DNA of 64,000 nucleotides. Origin: Azospirillum humicireducens. Its GTDB lineage: Bacteria > Pseudomonadota > Alphaproteobacteria > Azospirillales > Azospirillaceae. The stretch covers positions 1,108,501-1,172,500 of the forward strand of contig NZ_CP015285.1 in assembly GCF_001639105.2 (NCBI RefSeq), given 5' to 3'. The notes under the pieces were generated by a model. It searched no databases. It saw only the letters and a program-made list of their open reading frames with translations, and was not told the origin of the DNA. The position numbers and the translations under genes were made by a program. Positions 33,494 through 41,324 of the stretch are shown one piece after another (position 1 is the stretch's first letter; every line of letters starts with the position of its first letter).

Positions 33494-35077
33494 TTGCCGG
33501 AATCCCTTACGGTGTCGATCGACCGCTCGGAACTTGAACGGCTCCTTGCCGATCGCCCGGCTGGCAACCGCAGCGCCATGCAGGCGGTGCGCGAAAGCTA
33601 TGCCGATATCGTGCTGATGCGCGAACGCGGTCTGTCCTGGGCCGAGATCTCCGACCTTCTGGCGAAGCTGGGCATCACCGCCCGTGACAGCCAGCCGATT
33701 TCGCCGGTCACCCTGCGGTCAGCCTTCTTCCTGGTCGGGAGCGAGGGGCGTGGCGAGGCGGGCGGAGATCATGGCGGCGCAGCGGTCATGTCGGCGGAAA
33801 CGCTTGCCGCCGTCCATGAGGCTGCGCTGACGGCCGGAAAGAAGGACGAGTCTGAAGAGACCGGCGAGACAGCCGACTCCGATCGCGCCGAAGAGGCCGC
33901 GGCGGCGTCTGCCGGCTCTCCTCCCGACCAGCCGCCGGTGGAAATGTCTGAAGCCCAAGCGGAGCCGACGGTTTCCGCTTCCGAGCCCTCCGGCGAAGAA
34001 CCTGCCGCCCCTGCCCCTTCTCTGCTGGCCCGGCTGGCGAAGGATGCCGACGAGGAGCCGGACACGGTGCCGGAGCCGGCGTCCGAAACGCCGGAACCCG
34101 ACGGCGCCCGAGAGGTGGGGACGGAAAAGGCGCAGGCCCCGGATCCCGAACCCGAACCGACAGCTGAGCCGGCCCCGCCGCCGGTTCCCCAACCGACGTC
34201 CACGGCGGCCGCGCAGAACACCGGCTCCTTGATGTCCCCCCCGATGCACCAAGACGACTCAACAAACGCATACTGGAAAGGCGATCGCATGCTGGGCACG
34301 ATCTTCGTCCTCAATGACCGCGGCGGCGTCGGCAAGACGCTGCTGTCCCATCACCTGATGGCGACCGCCATGCTGGAAGGCCTGCAGCTGAAGGTCGTCG
34401 AGTACGAGGTGAACGAGCGACTCGCCCGCCTGTTCGGCCCGGACGTGGTCGAACACCGCCGCATCACCCAGGATTTCATGAACATGATGGGGTCGGGCGA
34501 CGGCTTCTACGAGTTCTGGGATCTGATCGGGCCGGAGCTGCAGCGCGGCGGCCGCCTTTATGATTTCGGCGGCAACATCTCGCAATGGTTCTTCAACTGG
34601 GCCGAGGTGTCGGGTTTCGACTATTATGTCGGCGACGGCGAACGGCTGACCTTCATGGTGCCGGTGACCGTCGATCTCGCCTCGCTGTCGACCGGCATGA
34701 CGACGCTGGAGCGGGTGGCGACCATCGCCCCGAAGGCCAAGCGCGTCCTGGTGGAGAACGGCTTCTCCGGTCCCTTCTCGCAGCTCGAGGACAGTCAGTA
34801 CGCCCGCCGCAAGGCGGAGATGGTGGAGCGCGAGGGACTGCAGGTCATCTCCATGTCGCCCTGCACCGCCCCGGCCTGGGCCCGCCTGACCGGGCACCGG
34901 CTGGATCAGGTGGCGACGATGACCCGCGAGGATCTGGTGAAGCTGGGCATGACCCCGCCCGTCGCCTCCCGTTCCCTGATCATCATCCATGAATGGCTGC
35001 GCAACATGCGGCAGGCGCTGTCGCCGTATCTGCACGACGCCTTCCGCCAGACCCCGGCGACCGCCAAGGCGCGCTGA
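33494..35077 (+). CDS. P-loop ATPase (StbB/TraL/ParA-like) with an N-terminal helical domain and acidic linker
   Basis: Up to 527 residues in three parts. Residues 1-75 form a small helical domain (VRESYADIVLMRERGLSWAE then ISDLLAKLGI and ISPVTLRSAF), like the DNA-binding helices of TraK/StbA-type plasmid proteins. Residues 76-255 are an acidic, Pro/Ala/Glu-rich linker. Residues 266-527 are a MinD/ParA-like ATPase with a deviant Walker A LNDRGGVGKT (the usual first Lys is Arg276; catalytic Lys281), a Walker-B-like RLYDFGGN and a late FMVPVTVDLAS strand, as in StbB/TraL. The start is uncertain: TTG 33494 or GTG 33512. An ATG at 34289 with GGAAAGG upstream could make the ATPase alone. Function unknown; partition or positioning is an inference. 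Confidence 0.7.
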   Translation: MPESLTVSIDRSELERLLADRPAGNRSAMQAVRESYADIVLMRERGLSWAEISDLLAKLGITARDSQPISPVTLRSAFFLVGSEGRGEAGGDHGGAAVMSAETLAAVHEAALTAGKKDESEETGETADSDRAEEAAAASAGSPPDQPPVEMSEAQAEPTVSASEPSGEEPAAPAPSLLARLAKDADEEPDTVPEPASETPEPDGAREVGTEKAQAPDPEPEPTAEPAPPPVPQPTSTAAAQNTGSLMSPPMHQDDSTNAYWKGDRMLGTIFVLNDRGGVGKTLLSHHLMATAMLEGLQLKVVEYEVNERLARLFGPDVVEHRRITQDFMNMMGSGDGFYEFWDLIGPELQRGGRLYDFGGNISQWFFNWAEVSGFDYYVGDGERLTFMVPVTVDLASLSTGMTTLERVATIAPKAKRVLVENGFSGPFSQLEDSQYARRKAEMVEREGLQVISMSPCTAPAWARLTGHRLDQVATMTREDLVKLGMTPPVASRSLIIIHEWLRNMRQALSPYLHDAFRQTPATAKAR

Positions 35078-35100
35078 GGTCCGCAAGGGACGCTGATCGG

Positions 35101-35137
35101 AGCCCTTCTTCCCCCGCGGGAGAAGGGCTTTCTCTTT
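35101..35137 (+). terminator. Rho-independent terminator of the P-loop ATPase gene
   Basis: Stem AGCCCTTCT (35101-35109) with AGAAGGGCT (35121-35129), extended by CCC/GGG with one bulged T, followed by TTCTCTTT. It lies 24 bases after the stop and just before the convergent membrane-protein gene ends. Confidence 0.85.
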
Positions 35138-35144
35138 GCCGGGA

Positions 35145-35702
35145 TCAGGCCGCCGCGTTGCGGGCGGCGCTCGCGCTGTAGAGGTCTTCCTTCACCGCTG
35201 CCACCGACTTCACCTGATAGCCGGGGCGGGCGCTGAAGCGGCGGGTGGCGCGCTCGGCGGCCTCGCGCTCCGACTCCGCCCAAACCAGATAATCGCGGCC
35301 GCGGGCCCATTCGACAGCCATCGGATGGGCGGCGTCGATCTCGCCAATCTGCTGATTCACCACGGTGACCAGCCATTCCTTGTCGCCGGGATTGCGGCGG
35401 TCGGTCAGGATCAGGATTTGCGGACGGCGGCGGCTCTGCGCCTCGGTCAGGCGCTGCTGCACCTCGACCTGCTTCTTGCGCAATTCCACCATGTCGCGGA
35501 CCAGCTCCTCGATCTCGCCATGGAGGCTCTCCTCCTCCCGGTGCAGGCGGTGGATGGTCGCGTCCAGCTTGTCCAGCGTGCCGCGGACGCCGCGGACGCG
35601 CTGGCGGGCCTGCGACACCCGCTGTTCGACCGACAGCAGGACGTTGCCCAGCCAGGCGCCGACGGCGACGATGCCAAGAACGATGATGAAGTTGATCATC
35701 AT
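35145..35702 (-). CDS. Membrane-anchored coiled-coil protein B (unknown)
   Basis: About 185 residues. A single N-terminal membrane helix (MMINFIIVLGIVAVGAWLG) is followed by a long coiled coil (residues 22-90: LDKLDATIHRLHREEESLHG, EIEELVRDMVELRKKQVEVQ) and a compact C-terminal domain with ILILTDRRNPGDKEWLVTVV and a final AVKEDLYSASAARNAAA. No family recognised. Its ATG overlaps the stop of the upstream gene (ATGA), so the two are translated together. The topology resembles short cytoplasmic or periplasmic scaffold proteins; the side of the membrane is not clear. It converges on the P-loop ATPase gene. Confidence 0.65.
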   Translation of the reverse strand: MMINFIIVLGIVAVGAWLGNVLLSVEQRVSQARQRVRGVRGTLDKLDATIHRLHREEESLHGEIEELVRDMVELRKKQVEVQQRLTEAQSRRRPQILILTDRRNPGDKEWLVTVVNQQIGEIDAAHPMAVEWARGRDYLVWAESEREAAERATRRFSARPGYQVKSVAAVKEDLYSASAARNAAA

Positions 35703-36313
35703 GTGGCGGAAGCCTTGGACCGCGCCGTCGCCGGGGGCTGGGGCACGCCGCCCTTCGCGGCGCCCTTCGCGCCACCGGTCCGCGCGTCGCCGCGCATGAA
35801 CGACTTCTGGAAGCCCAGCTTGAAGGGAAAGGCGACGTCGACCATCTGCTTTGCCTCGTCGAAGCTGGAGGCCCACACCTCCGCCACGTTGGCGCAGCGC
35901 CAGATCTGGTTGACCGGGCCGCGGTCGCCGGCGGCCCTTGCGGCGGCCGACGCCTTCTCCTGCGTGACGGTCGCAACGAACTTCATCAGGCCGGCCTGGG
36001 GATCGCCGACCTCATGCACGAACAGCGGGGGCTGTTCCGCCAAGTCCCTTATCAGCTTTTCCGCTTTGCGGATGTCGCTTTCCAGCCTTGCACGTTCGGA
36101 TGACTGGCTGTTGCGGCGCTGGACCAGATGATTGACGCGGTTCTGAAGCTCGTGCGCCTCGGCATGCAGCACATAGACGCGGTTCTCGATCTGCTCCAGA
36201 CCGCTGCTCTTCTCCAGGATGTTCGGAAGGAAATCCTTCAGCATCATGGCGACCGGAACGGCGGCCAGCATGATGATGACGATGGCGATCAGGAACAGCG
36301 TCGTGTTCGACAT
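35699..36313 (-). CDS. Membrane-anchored coiled-coil protein A (unknown)
   Basis: A 204-residue protein with an N-terminal membrane helix (LFLIAIVIIMLAAVPVAMML), a coiled coil at about residues 38-90 (ENRVYVLHAEAHELQNRVNH, ERARLESDIRKAEKLIRDLA) and a C-terminal domain with QIWRCANVAEVWASSFDEAK. It ends in a basic, Pro-rich tail. It has the same architecture as the next gene, suggesting duplication or a heteromeric pair. The ATG at 36313 starts at the membrane helix. I do not recognise the family. With the next gene it forms a two-gene operon facing the ATPase gene. Confidence 0.65.
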   Translation of the reverse strand: MSNTTLFLIAIVIIMLAAVPVAMMLKDFLPNILEKSSGLEQIENRVYVLHAEAHELQNRVNHLVQRRNSQSSERARLESDIRKAEKLIRDLAEQPPLFVHEVGDPQAGLMKFVATVTQEKASAAARAAGDRGPVNQIWRCANVAEVWASSFDEAKQMVDVAFPFKLGFQKSFMRGDARTGGAKGAAKGGVPQPPATARSKASAT

Positions 36314-36462
36314 CCGCCCGCCCGTTCTCCTCCCGGAATCCGCACATCCCTACGAGCCGGAACCGGCGCGATCGGCATCGCTGCGGACTTTCGAGGATCA
36401 ACGAGCAATCCAACCCCGTCAACGAATCGTCGCGGCATCGTTCAAAATTCGTCAGAAATGTG

Positions 36463-37692
36463 TCAGGATGCGGCCATCTCCGCCACCCGCTTCACCGCAT
36501 CGCGCACGGGTCCCGGCCGGGGAGCGTCCGCCAGCGTGGTGAACCAGTGTTCCGGCGGGTTGCGGCCGGCGGCACGGTTCCAGGTGAGCGAGCGCAGCAC
36601 CCGCTCCGCCTCCGCAGTCGGCGGTACGGCGGCGGGATCCCTGCCACTCATCACTGCCCATATGCCGGTCCAGCAGCGTCCGACCGACCAGGGATTGTAG
36701 CCGCCGCCACCCACCACCAGCACCCGCGGCGCCAGGGGCAGCAAGGCGGCAACCGCATCCCACAGCGACCGGTTGGACAGCTCCAACCGGCTCAGGGGAT
36801 CTTCGGCCAGCGCATCGGCGCCGGTCTGGATCACCATCGCCTGCGGACGGAAGGCGCGGGCCAGCGGCAGCACTGCCGCCGCCATCACATGCTCCATCTC
36901 GCTGTCGTTGAAGCCCGGCGGGACCGGCAGGTTGCGGGCCATGCCGCCGGCCCGGTCCTCCGCCTTGCCGGAATAGGGCCAGCGCCCGTCCTCGTGGATG
37001 GAAACCGTCAGCACCCGGTCGTCGTCGGCGAACGCCTCCTCCACCCCGTCGCCATGGTGGGCGTCGAGATCGACATAGAGAACCCGCTCCAGCCCATGGT
37101 CGAGCAGTTCCAGGATGCCGAGAACCGGCGCGTTGAAATAGCAGAAGCCGCTGGCGCGGTCGCGGCGCGCATGGTGGGTGCCGGCGGCCGGTGCATAGAC
37201 CAGCCCGGCCGGCCGGTCGCCCAGGATCCGTGCCGCCTGCAGGGCAGAGCCGCTGCTGTGCGCCGGCCGCCGGTACATCTCGGCGAAGACCGGGTTCTCC
37301 AGCTTGCCCAGATTGTGCCGGGCCGCCGTGGCCTCGTCCACCCGCTGCTCCGCCTCCGCCCGTTTCAGGGCGGCGATGTAATCGGGGGAATGGAAGCGCG
37401 ACAGTTCGCGTTCGCTCGCCACATGGGTATCGAGATAGACCTCGTCGGGCAGCCACCCCATGGCGCGGCTGAGGTCGATGACGGTCGATACGCGCGGGAT
37501 CGCCAGCGGATGCTTCGGGCCATAGGTCGAGCCGCGATAGATCTCGCCGCCGATGAACAGCGGGGTTCGGAGAGGCGTGGTCAGGGGAGGATCTCCATCG
37601 GTCCCGTCAGAAACTAGGCGCTGCCGCGCACCGGTCAAGCGCCGCCCGCGCTTCCACGCCTTGGAAGGGCTTCCGGCAATGCTTGCGGTCAC
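36463..37692 (-). CDS. Histone deacetylase family protein (amidohydrolase)
   Basis: A zinc-dependent deacetylase-fold protein of up to 409 residues, of the bacterial AcuC/acetylpolyamine amidohydrolase type. Active-site segments: THHARRDRASGFCYFNAP (His pair), VLYVDLDAHHGDGVEEAF (Asp and His metal ligands), QTGADALAEDPLSRL (metal Asp) and VVGGGGYNPWSVGR (Gly-rich, Tyr). The long GTG-initiated leader from 37692 is not conserved. A CTG at 37584 with GGAG eight bases upstream would start MTTPLRTPLFIGG-like and fits family length better. The substrate is unknown; acetylated polyamines or acetyl-CoA synthetase are common for the family. Confidence 0.85.
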   Translation of the reverse strand: MTASIAGSPSKAWKRGRRLTGARQRLVSDGTDGDPPLTTPLRTPLFIGGEIYRGSTYGPKHPLAIPRVSTVIDLSRAMGWLPDEVYLDTHVASERELSRFHSPDYIAALKRAEAEQRVDEATAARHNLGKLENPVFAEMYRRPAHSSGSALQAARILGDRPAGLVYAPAAGTHHARRDRASGFCYFNAPVLGILELLDHGLERVLYVDLDAHHGDGVEEAFADDDRVLTVSIHEDGRWPYSGKAEDRAGGMARNLPVPPGFNDSEMEHVMAAAVLPLARAFRPQAMVIQTGADALAEDPLSRLELSNRSLWDAVAALLPLAPRVLVVGGGGYNPWSVGRCWTGIWAVMSGRDPAAVPPTAEAERVLRSLTWNRAAGRNPPEHWFTTLADAPRPGPVRDAVKRVAEMAAS

Positions 37693-37720
37693 GGAACGTC
37701 CGCGCCTATAGTCGCGGCCT

Positions 37721-37812
37721 TCACTGGGGGGAGCCGATGGGCGGCTGAGAGGTCCCGTTGCGGGACGACCCCTGGAACCTGATCCGGTTCATGCCGGCGT
37801 AGGGATCAGTGA
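37721..37812 (+). promoter_or_regulatory. TPP riboswitch (THI element)
   Basis: P1 is formed by TCACTG (37721-37726) with CAGTGA (37807-37812). The conserved core is present: GGCTGAGAGG (37743-37752), then GACCCCTGGAACCTGATCCG and the GGTTCATGCCGGCGTAGGGA portion of the pyrophosphate-sensing arm. It lies 82 bases before the first gene of the thiamine-precursor transporter and should repress it when thiamine diphosphate is plentiful, by occlusion of the ribosome site or premature termination. Confidence 0.93.
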
Positions 37813-37894
37813 TGCCAGACCGCAAGCGCACCGTCTCCGTTCTACCGCCCTGCCCGCTCCCAGGCTCGCAACCAGGCTTGGCCAGGGCCGGGCG

Positions 37895-38626
37895 ATGACG
37901 CCGCTTTCGGTGACCGTGGCGCGTGCTCGGCTGACCTATGGCGGCACGCTGCTGTTCTCCGACCTGACGCTGAAGCTGCCGGCGGGGCGGACCACCTGTC
38001 TGCTGGGGCCGAGCGGCGTCGGCAAGACCACGCTGCTGCGCATCCTCGCCGGGCTGGCGGAGCCGGAGCCGCCGACCACCATCACCACCGGCGACGGGCT
38101 GCCGCTCGCCGGCCGCATCGCCTACATGGCTCAGCAGGACCTGCTGCTGCCCTGGCTGACCGTTCTCGACAACGTGCTGCTTGGCGACCGGCTGCGCCAC
38201 CGCCGTCCCGACGCCGCGCGGGTGGAACGCGCCCGCGCGCTGCTTGGCCGCGTCGGTCTGTCTGGGCGGGAGCGCGACCGCCCGGCCGCGCTTTCCGGCG
38301 GTCAGCGGCAGCGGGTCGCGCTCGCCCGCACGCTGATGGAGGACAAACCGCTGGTTCTGATGGACGAGCCCTTCTCCGCGCTCGACGCCCTCACCCGTCT
38401 GAGGCTGCAGGAAACGGCGGCGGAGACGCTGGCCGGCCGCACCGTCCTGATGGTCACCCACGATCCGCTGGAGGCTCTGCGCATCGGCGATTGCCTGCAT
38501 GTGATGACCGGCCGTCCCGCCATCATGGGTCCGGCGCTGGAGCCGTCCGGCCCGGTGCCGCGCCGGGTCGACGATCCCGGATTGCTGGCGCTGCAGGCTG
38601 AGCTGCTGCGGAGGTTGGCGGAATGA
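37895..38626 (+). CDS. thiZ: ABC transporter ATP-binding protein, thiamine-pyrimidine import (ThiZ-like)
   Basis: A 243-residue ATPase of the nitrate/taurine/HMP-precursor subfamily. Walker A GPSGVGKTTLL, Q-loop YMAQQDLLLPWLTVLDN, signature LSGGQRQRVALA, Walker B LVLMDEPFSALD and the switch His in VTHDPLEA are all intact. The TPP riboswitch upstream and the ThiY-type binding protein downstream point to import of aminopyrimidine precursors of thiamine (for example formylaminopyrimidine or HMP). The gene overlaps the permease by 4 bases (ATGA). Confidence 0.9.
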   Translation: MTPLSVTVARARLTYGGTLLFSDLTLKLPAGRTTCLLGPSGVGKTTLLRILAGLAEPEPPTTITTGDGLPLAGRIAYMAQQDLLLPWLTVLDNVLLGDRLRHRRPDAARVERARALLGRVGLSGRERDRPAALSGGQRQRVALARTLMEDKPLVLMDEPFSALDALTRLRLQETAAETLAGRTVLMVTHDPLEALRIGDCLHVMTGRPAIMGPALEPSGPVPRRVDDPGLLALQAELLRRLAE

Positions 38627-39390
38627 GGGCGCTGCTGCGCGCCGCCGTCACCCTCGCGGTGCTGGTCGCCGGCTGGCAGGCGCTGGTCTGGGCCACCGGC
38701 CTGCCTCGCTATCTGCTGCCCGGTCCGCTGGCCGTGGCGGACGCCATGCGTCGGCAGGCTCCCCTGCTGTGGAGCCATGGGCTGACCACCCTGACCGAGA
38801 TTCTGATCGGGCTGGTGGCCGGCGTGGCCCTGGGCGGAGTCAGCGCCCTGCTGCTGGCCCGATACCGCACGGCGCGGCGCTGGCTGATGCCGCTTCTGCT
38901 GGTCAGCCAGGCGATCCCGGTCTTCGCGCTGGCTCCCTTGCTGGTGCTTTGGCTGGGCTACGGCATGGCGTCAAAGATCGCCATGGCGGTGCTGGTCATC
39001 TATTTCCCGGTGACGACCGCGCTGTTCGACGGGCTGCGCCGCACCGATCCCGGTTGGCTCGACCTTGCCCGCACCATGGGCGCCTCGCCCGCCGCGATCC
39101 TGTGGAGCATCCGTCTGCCCGCCGCCCTGCCCGCCTTCTGGTCCGGCGTACGGGTGGCCGCGGCGGTGGCGCCCATCGGTGCGGTGATCGGCGAGTGGGT
39201 GGGGTCGTCCTCCGGTCTCGGCTACCTGATGCTGCACGCCAACGCCCGCATGCAGATCGACCTTCTGTTCGCCGCCGTGCTGGTGCTGGGGGTGTTCGCG
39301 GTGACGCTCTATGCCGCCGTCGACGCGCTGGCCCGCCGCGCCCTGCCCTGGCAACCCGATACGCAACCGGCCGAAGACGCCAATCCTTGA
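38623..39390 (+). CDS. thiX: ABC transporter permease, thiamine-pyrimidine import (ThiX-like)
   Basis: A 255-residue permease with about six membrane helices. The EAA loop is visible as DLARTMGASPAAILWSIRLP, the site that contacts the ATPase. The N-terminal LPRYLLPGPLAVADAM is typical of the family. It is co-translated with the ATPase gene (ATG overlapping TGA) and lies 20 bases before the binding-protein gene. Specificity is inferred from the riboswitch and the neighbouring ThiY-type protein. Confidence 0.9.
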   Translation: MRALLRAAVTLAVLVAGWQALVWATGLPRYLLPGPLAVADAMRRQAPLLWSHGLTTLTEILIGLVAGVALGGVSALLLARYRTARRWLMPLLLVSQAIPVFALAPLLVLWLGYGMASKIAMAVLVIYFPVTTALFDGLRRTDPGWLDLARTMGASPAAILWSIRLPAALPAFWSGVRVAAAVAPIGAVIGEWVGSSSGLGYLMLHANARMQIDLLFAAVLVLGVFAVTLYAAVDALARRALPWQPDTQPAEDANP

Positions 39391-39410
39391 TAAGGGGGGA
39401 GAGAAACCCG

Positions 39411-40352
39411 ATGAAGCACCTGTTTACCGTCGGCCTGATGGCGGCCAGCCTGATGACCGCGCTTCCCGCGATGGCCCAGGACAAGCTGTCCGTGATGCTG
39501 GACTGGTTCGTCAACCCGGACCACGCCCCGCTGGTGGTGGCGCAGGAGAAGGGATTCTTCAAGGACGCCGGGCTGGAGGTGACTCTGACCGCCCCGGCCG
39601 ATCCCAACGACCCGCCGAAGCTGGTCGCCGCCGGCGGCGCCGATCTCGCCGTGTCGTACCAGCCGCAGCTGATCCTGCAGGTGGCCGAAGGGCTGCCGCT
39701 GGTCCGTGTCGGGACGTTGGTCTCCACCCCGCTGAACTCCGTCGTCGTCCTGCGCGACGGTCCGGTAAAGACGTTGAAGGATCTGAAGGGCCGCAAGATC
39801 GGCTTTTCCATCGCCGGATTCGAGGATGCGCTGCTGGGCGCGATGCTGGAGAAGCAGGGGCTGAGCCTGAAGGACGTGGAGTTGGTCAACGTCAATTTCT
39901 CGCTGTCGCCGTCTCTGCTGTCGGGGCAGGTCGATGCGGTGGTCGGCGCCTTCCGGAACTTCGAACTGAACCAGCTGGACATCGAAAAGCATCCCGGCCG
40001 CGCCTTCTACCCCGAAGAGGAAGGCGTGCCGCCCTATGACGAACTGATCCTGGTCGCCCACAAGGCCAAGGCCAGCGACCCGCGCGTCAAGCGCTTCCTG
40101 GCGGCGGTGGAACGCGCGACGCTCTACATCCTGAACCATCCGGAGGAGTCGCAGGCCGCCTTCGTCAAGGGCCGGCCGGAGCTGAACGACGAGCTGAACC
40201 GCCGCGCCTGGGCGGACACGCTGCGGCGTTTCGCCCACAGCCCGGCCGCCCTGGATGCCGACCGCTACACCCGCTTTGCCGAATTCCTGAAGGCGCGCGG
40301 CCTGATCAAGGAGGTGGCGCCGCTCGATCACTATGCGGTGGTGGTGAAGTAA
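39411..40352 (+). CDS. thiY: ABC transporter substrate-binding protein, thiamine pyrimidine precursor (ThiY-like)
   Basis: A 313-residue periplasmic protein of the NMT1/THI5-like family. A signal peptide is visible (MKHLFTVGLMAASLMTALPA, cleaved after AMA). The mature protein begins with the ThiY hallmark SVMLDWFVNPDHAPLVVAQE, followed by GFFKDAGLEVTL. The family binds formylaminopyrimidine or HMP. The ATG at 39411 has a clear ribosome site (AAGGGGGGAGAG); the open frame extends far upstream into the permease and was not used. It is the third and last gene of the riboswitch-controlled operon. Confidence 0.9.
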   Translation: MKHLFTVGLMAASLMTALPAMAQDKLSVMLDWFVNPDHAPLVVAQEKGFFKDAGLEVTLTAPADPNDPPKLVAAGGADLAVSYQPQLILQVAEGLPLVRVGTLVSTPLNSVVVLRDGPVKTLKDLKGRKIGFSIAGFEDALLGAMLEKQGLSLKDVELVNVNFSLSPSLLSGQVDAVVGAFRNFELNQLDIEKHPGRAFYPEEEGVPPYDELILVAHKAKASDPRVKRFLAAVERATLYILNHPEESQAAFVKGRPELNDELNRRAWADTLRRFAHSPAALDADRYTRFAEFLKARGLIKEVAPLDHYAVVVK

Positions 40353-40459
40353 CCGGCCATCCGATTGCGTTGCCATCCGGGGCGGCGGCGCGTTACCTAG
40401 AGGGAAACCGCTCCGCCGCCCAATGATCGGCGGTGGCATGAATCGGGAGACGCAAGGGC

Positions 40460-41287
40460 ATGCCGATCAAGACCATCCTGCTGCACATGGCCAACGACGA
40501 TGCCCACGCCGGCCGGATGGCCGTTGCCGCGGCTCTGGCCAAGCGCTTCTCCGCCCATATCCATGCGCTCTACATCGCCACGCCGGTGTCGATGCCGGCT
40601 GGCGCCACCGGCCGCGCCGCCTCCTACGGCTTCATGGCGGAAGCCACCGCCATCGCCCACGAGAACGCCGAGCGGATCGAGCAGGAGGTGAGGCAGGCGC
40701 TGAACGGCCTGCCCTACGACTGGACGATCGAGGAAGGCGACCACGTCGACCTGCTGGCCGAGCGGGCTTCCTATGCCGATCTGGTCGTGGTGGCGCAATC
40801 GGCGGCCGTCCGGGCGGGGGAACGCGTCTCCCTGCACAACATCCCCGACCGCCTGCCCCTGGAGACCGCCACCCCGGTGCTGGTTCTGCCGCCCAGCCAG
40901 CCGGCGACCGCCGCCATCGGCCGGCATGTGCTGGTCGCCTGGAAGAACAGCCGCGAATCCGCCCGCGCCGTCCGCGCCGCCATGCCCTTCCTGGAGGCGG
41001 CGGAGAGCGTCACCGTCCTGACCGTGGAGCCGCCCGGCCAGCGCAGCGACGAAGCCGCGGCCTTGACCGAGTGGCTGCACCGCCACGGCATCGCCGCCCG
41101 CCCGCAGTCGGTGATCGCATCCGGCGGCGAGGTCGGCGACATGATCCTGTCCTGCTGTTCCGACCAGGGCGCCGACCTGCTGGTGATGGGATCCTATGGC
41201 CACTCCCGCCTGCGCGAGCTGGTCCTGGGCGGCGCCACCCGCACGGTGCTGGAGGGGCTTTCCATACCGGCCTTGATGACCCACTGA
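40460..41287 (+). CDS. Universal stress protein, tandem UspA domains
   Basis: A 275-residue protein with two Usp domains. The first (residues 1-140) has ILLHMANDDAHAGRMAVAAA and later SYADLVVVAQS. The second (about 150-275) has VLVAWKNSRESARAVRAAMP and ends with the nucleotide-binding loop LLVMGSYGHSRLRELVLGGA (G-x2-G-x9-GS/T type). Only the second domain shows the full ATP-binding signature. A GGGAGACGCAAGGGC ribosome-site region precedes the ATG at 40460. It stands alone and converges on the inositol-phosphatase gene. The role (stress resistance or signalling) cannot be refined. Confidence 0.88.
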   Translation: MPIKTILLHMANDDAHAGRMAVAAALAKRFSAHIHALYIATPVSMPAGATGRAASYGFMAEATAIAHENAERIEQEVRQALNGLPYDWTIEEGDHVDLLAERASYADLVVVAQSAAVRAGERVSLHNIPDRLPLETATPVLVLPPSQPATAAIGRHVLVAWKNSRESARAVRAAMPFLEAAESVTVLTVEPPGQRSDEAAALTEWLHRHGIAARPQSVIASGGEVGDMILSCCSDQGADLLVMGSYGHSRLRELVLGGATRTVLEGLSIPALMTH

Positions 41288-41293
41288 TTGGGT

Positions 41294-41320
41294 CGGGGTG
41301 GGGGAACACTCCCCCGCCCG
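41294..41320. terminator. Hairpin between convergent usp and inositol-phosphatase genes
   Basis: A GC-rich stem (GGGTGGGGG with CCCCCGCCC, one T-G wobble) closes a 6-nt loop in the 37-base gap between two convergent stop codons. No T tract follows, so it may be a weak or factor-assisted bidirectional terminator. Confidence 0.45.
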
Positions 41321-41324
41321 GCAC

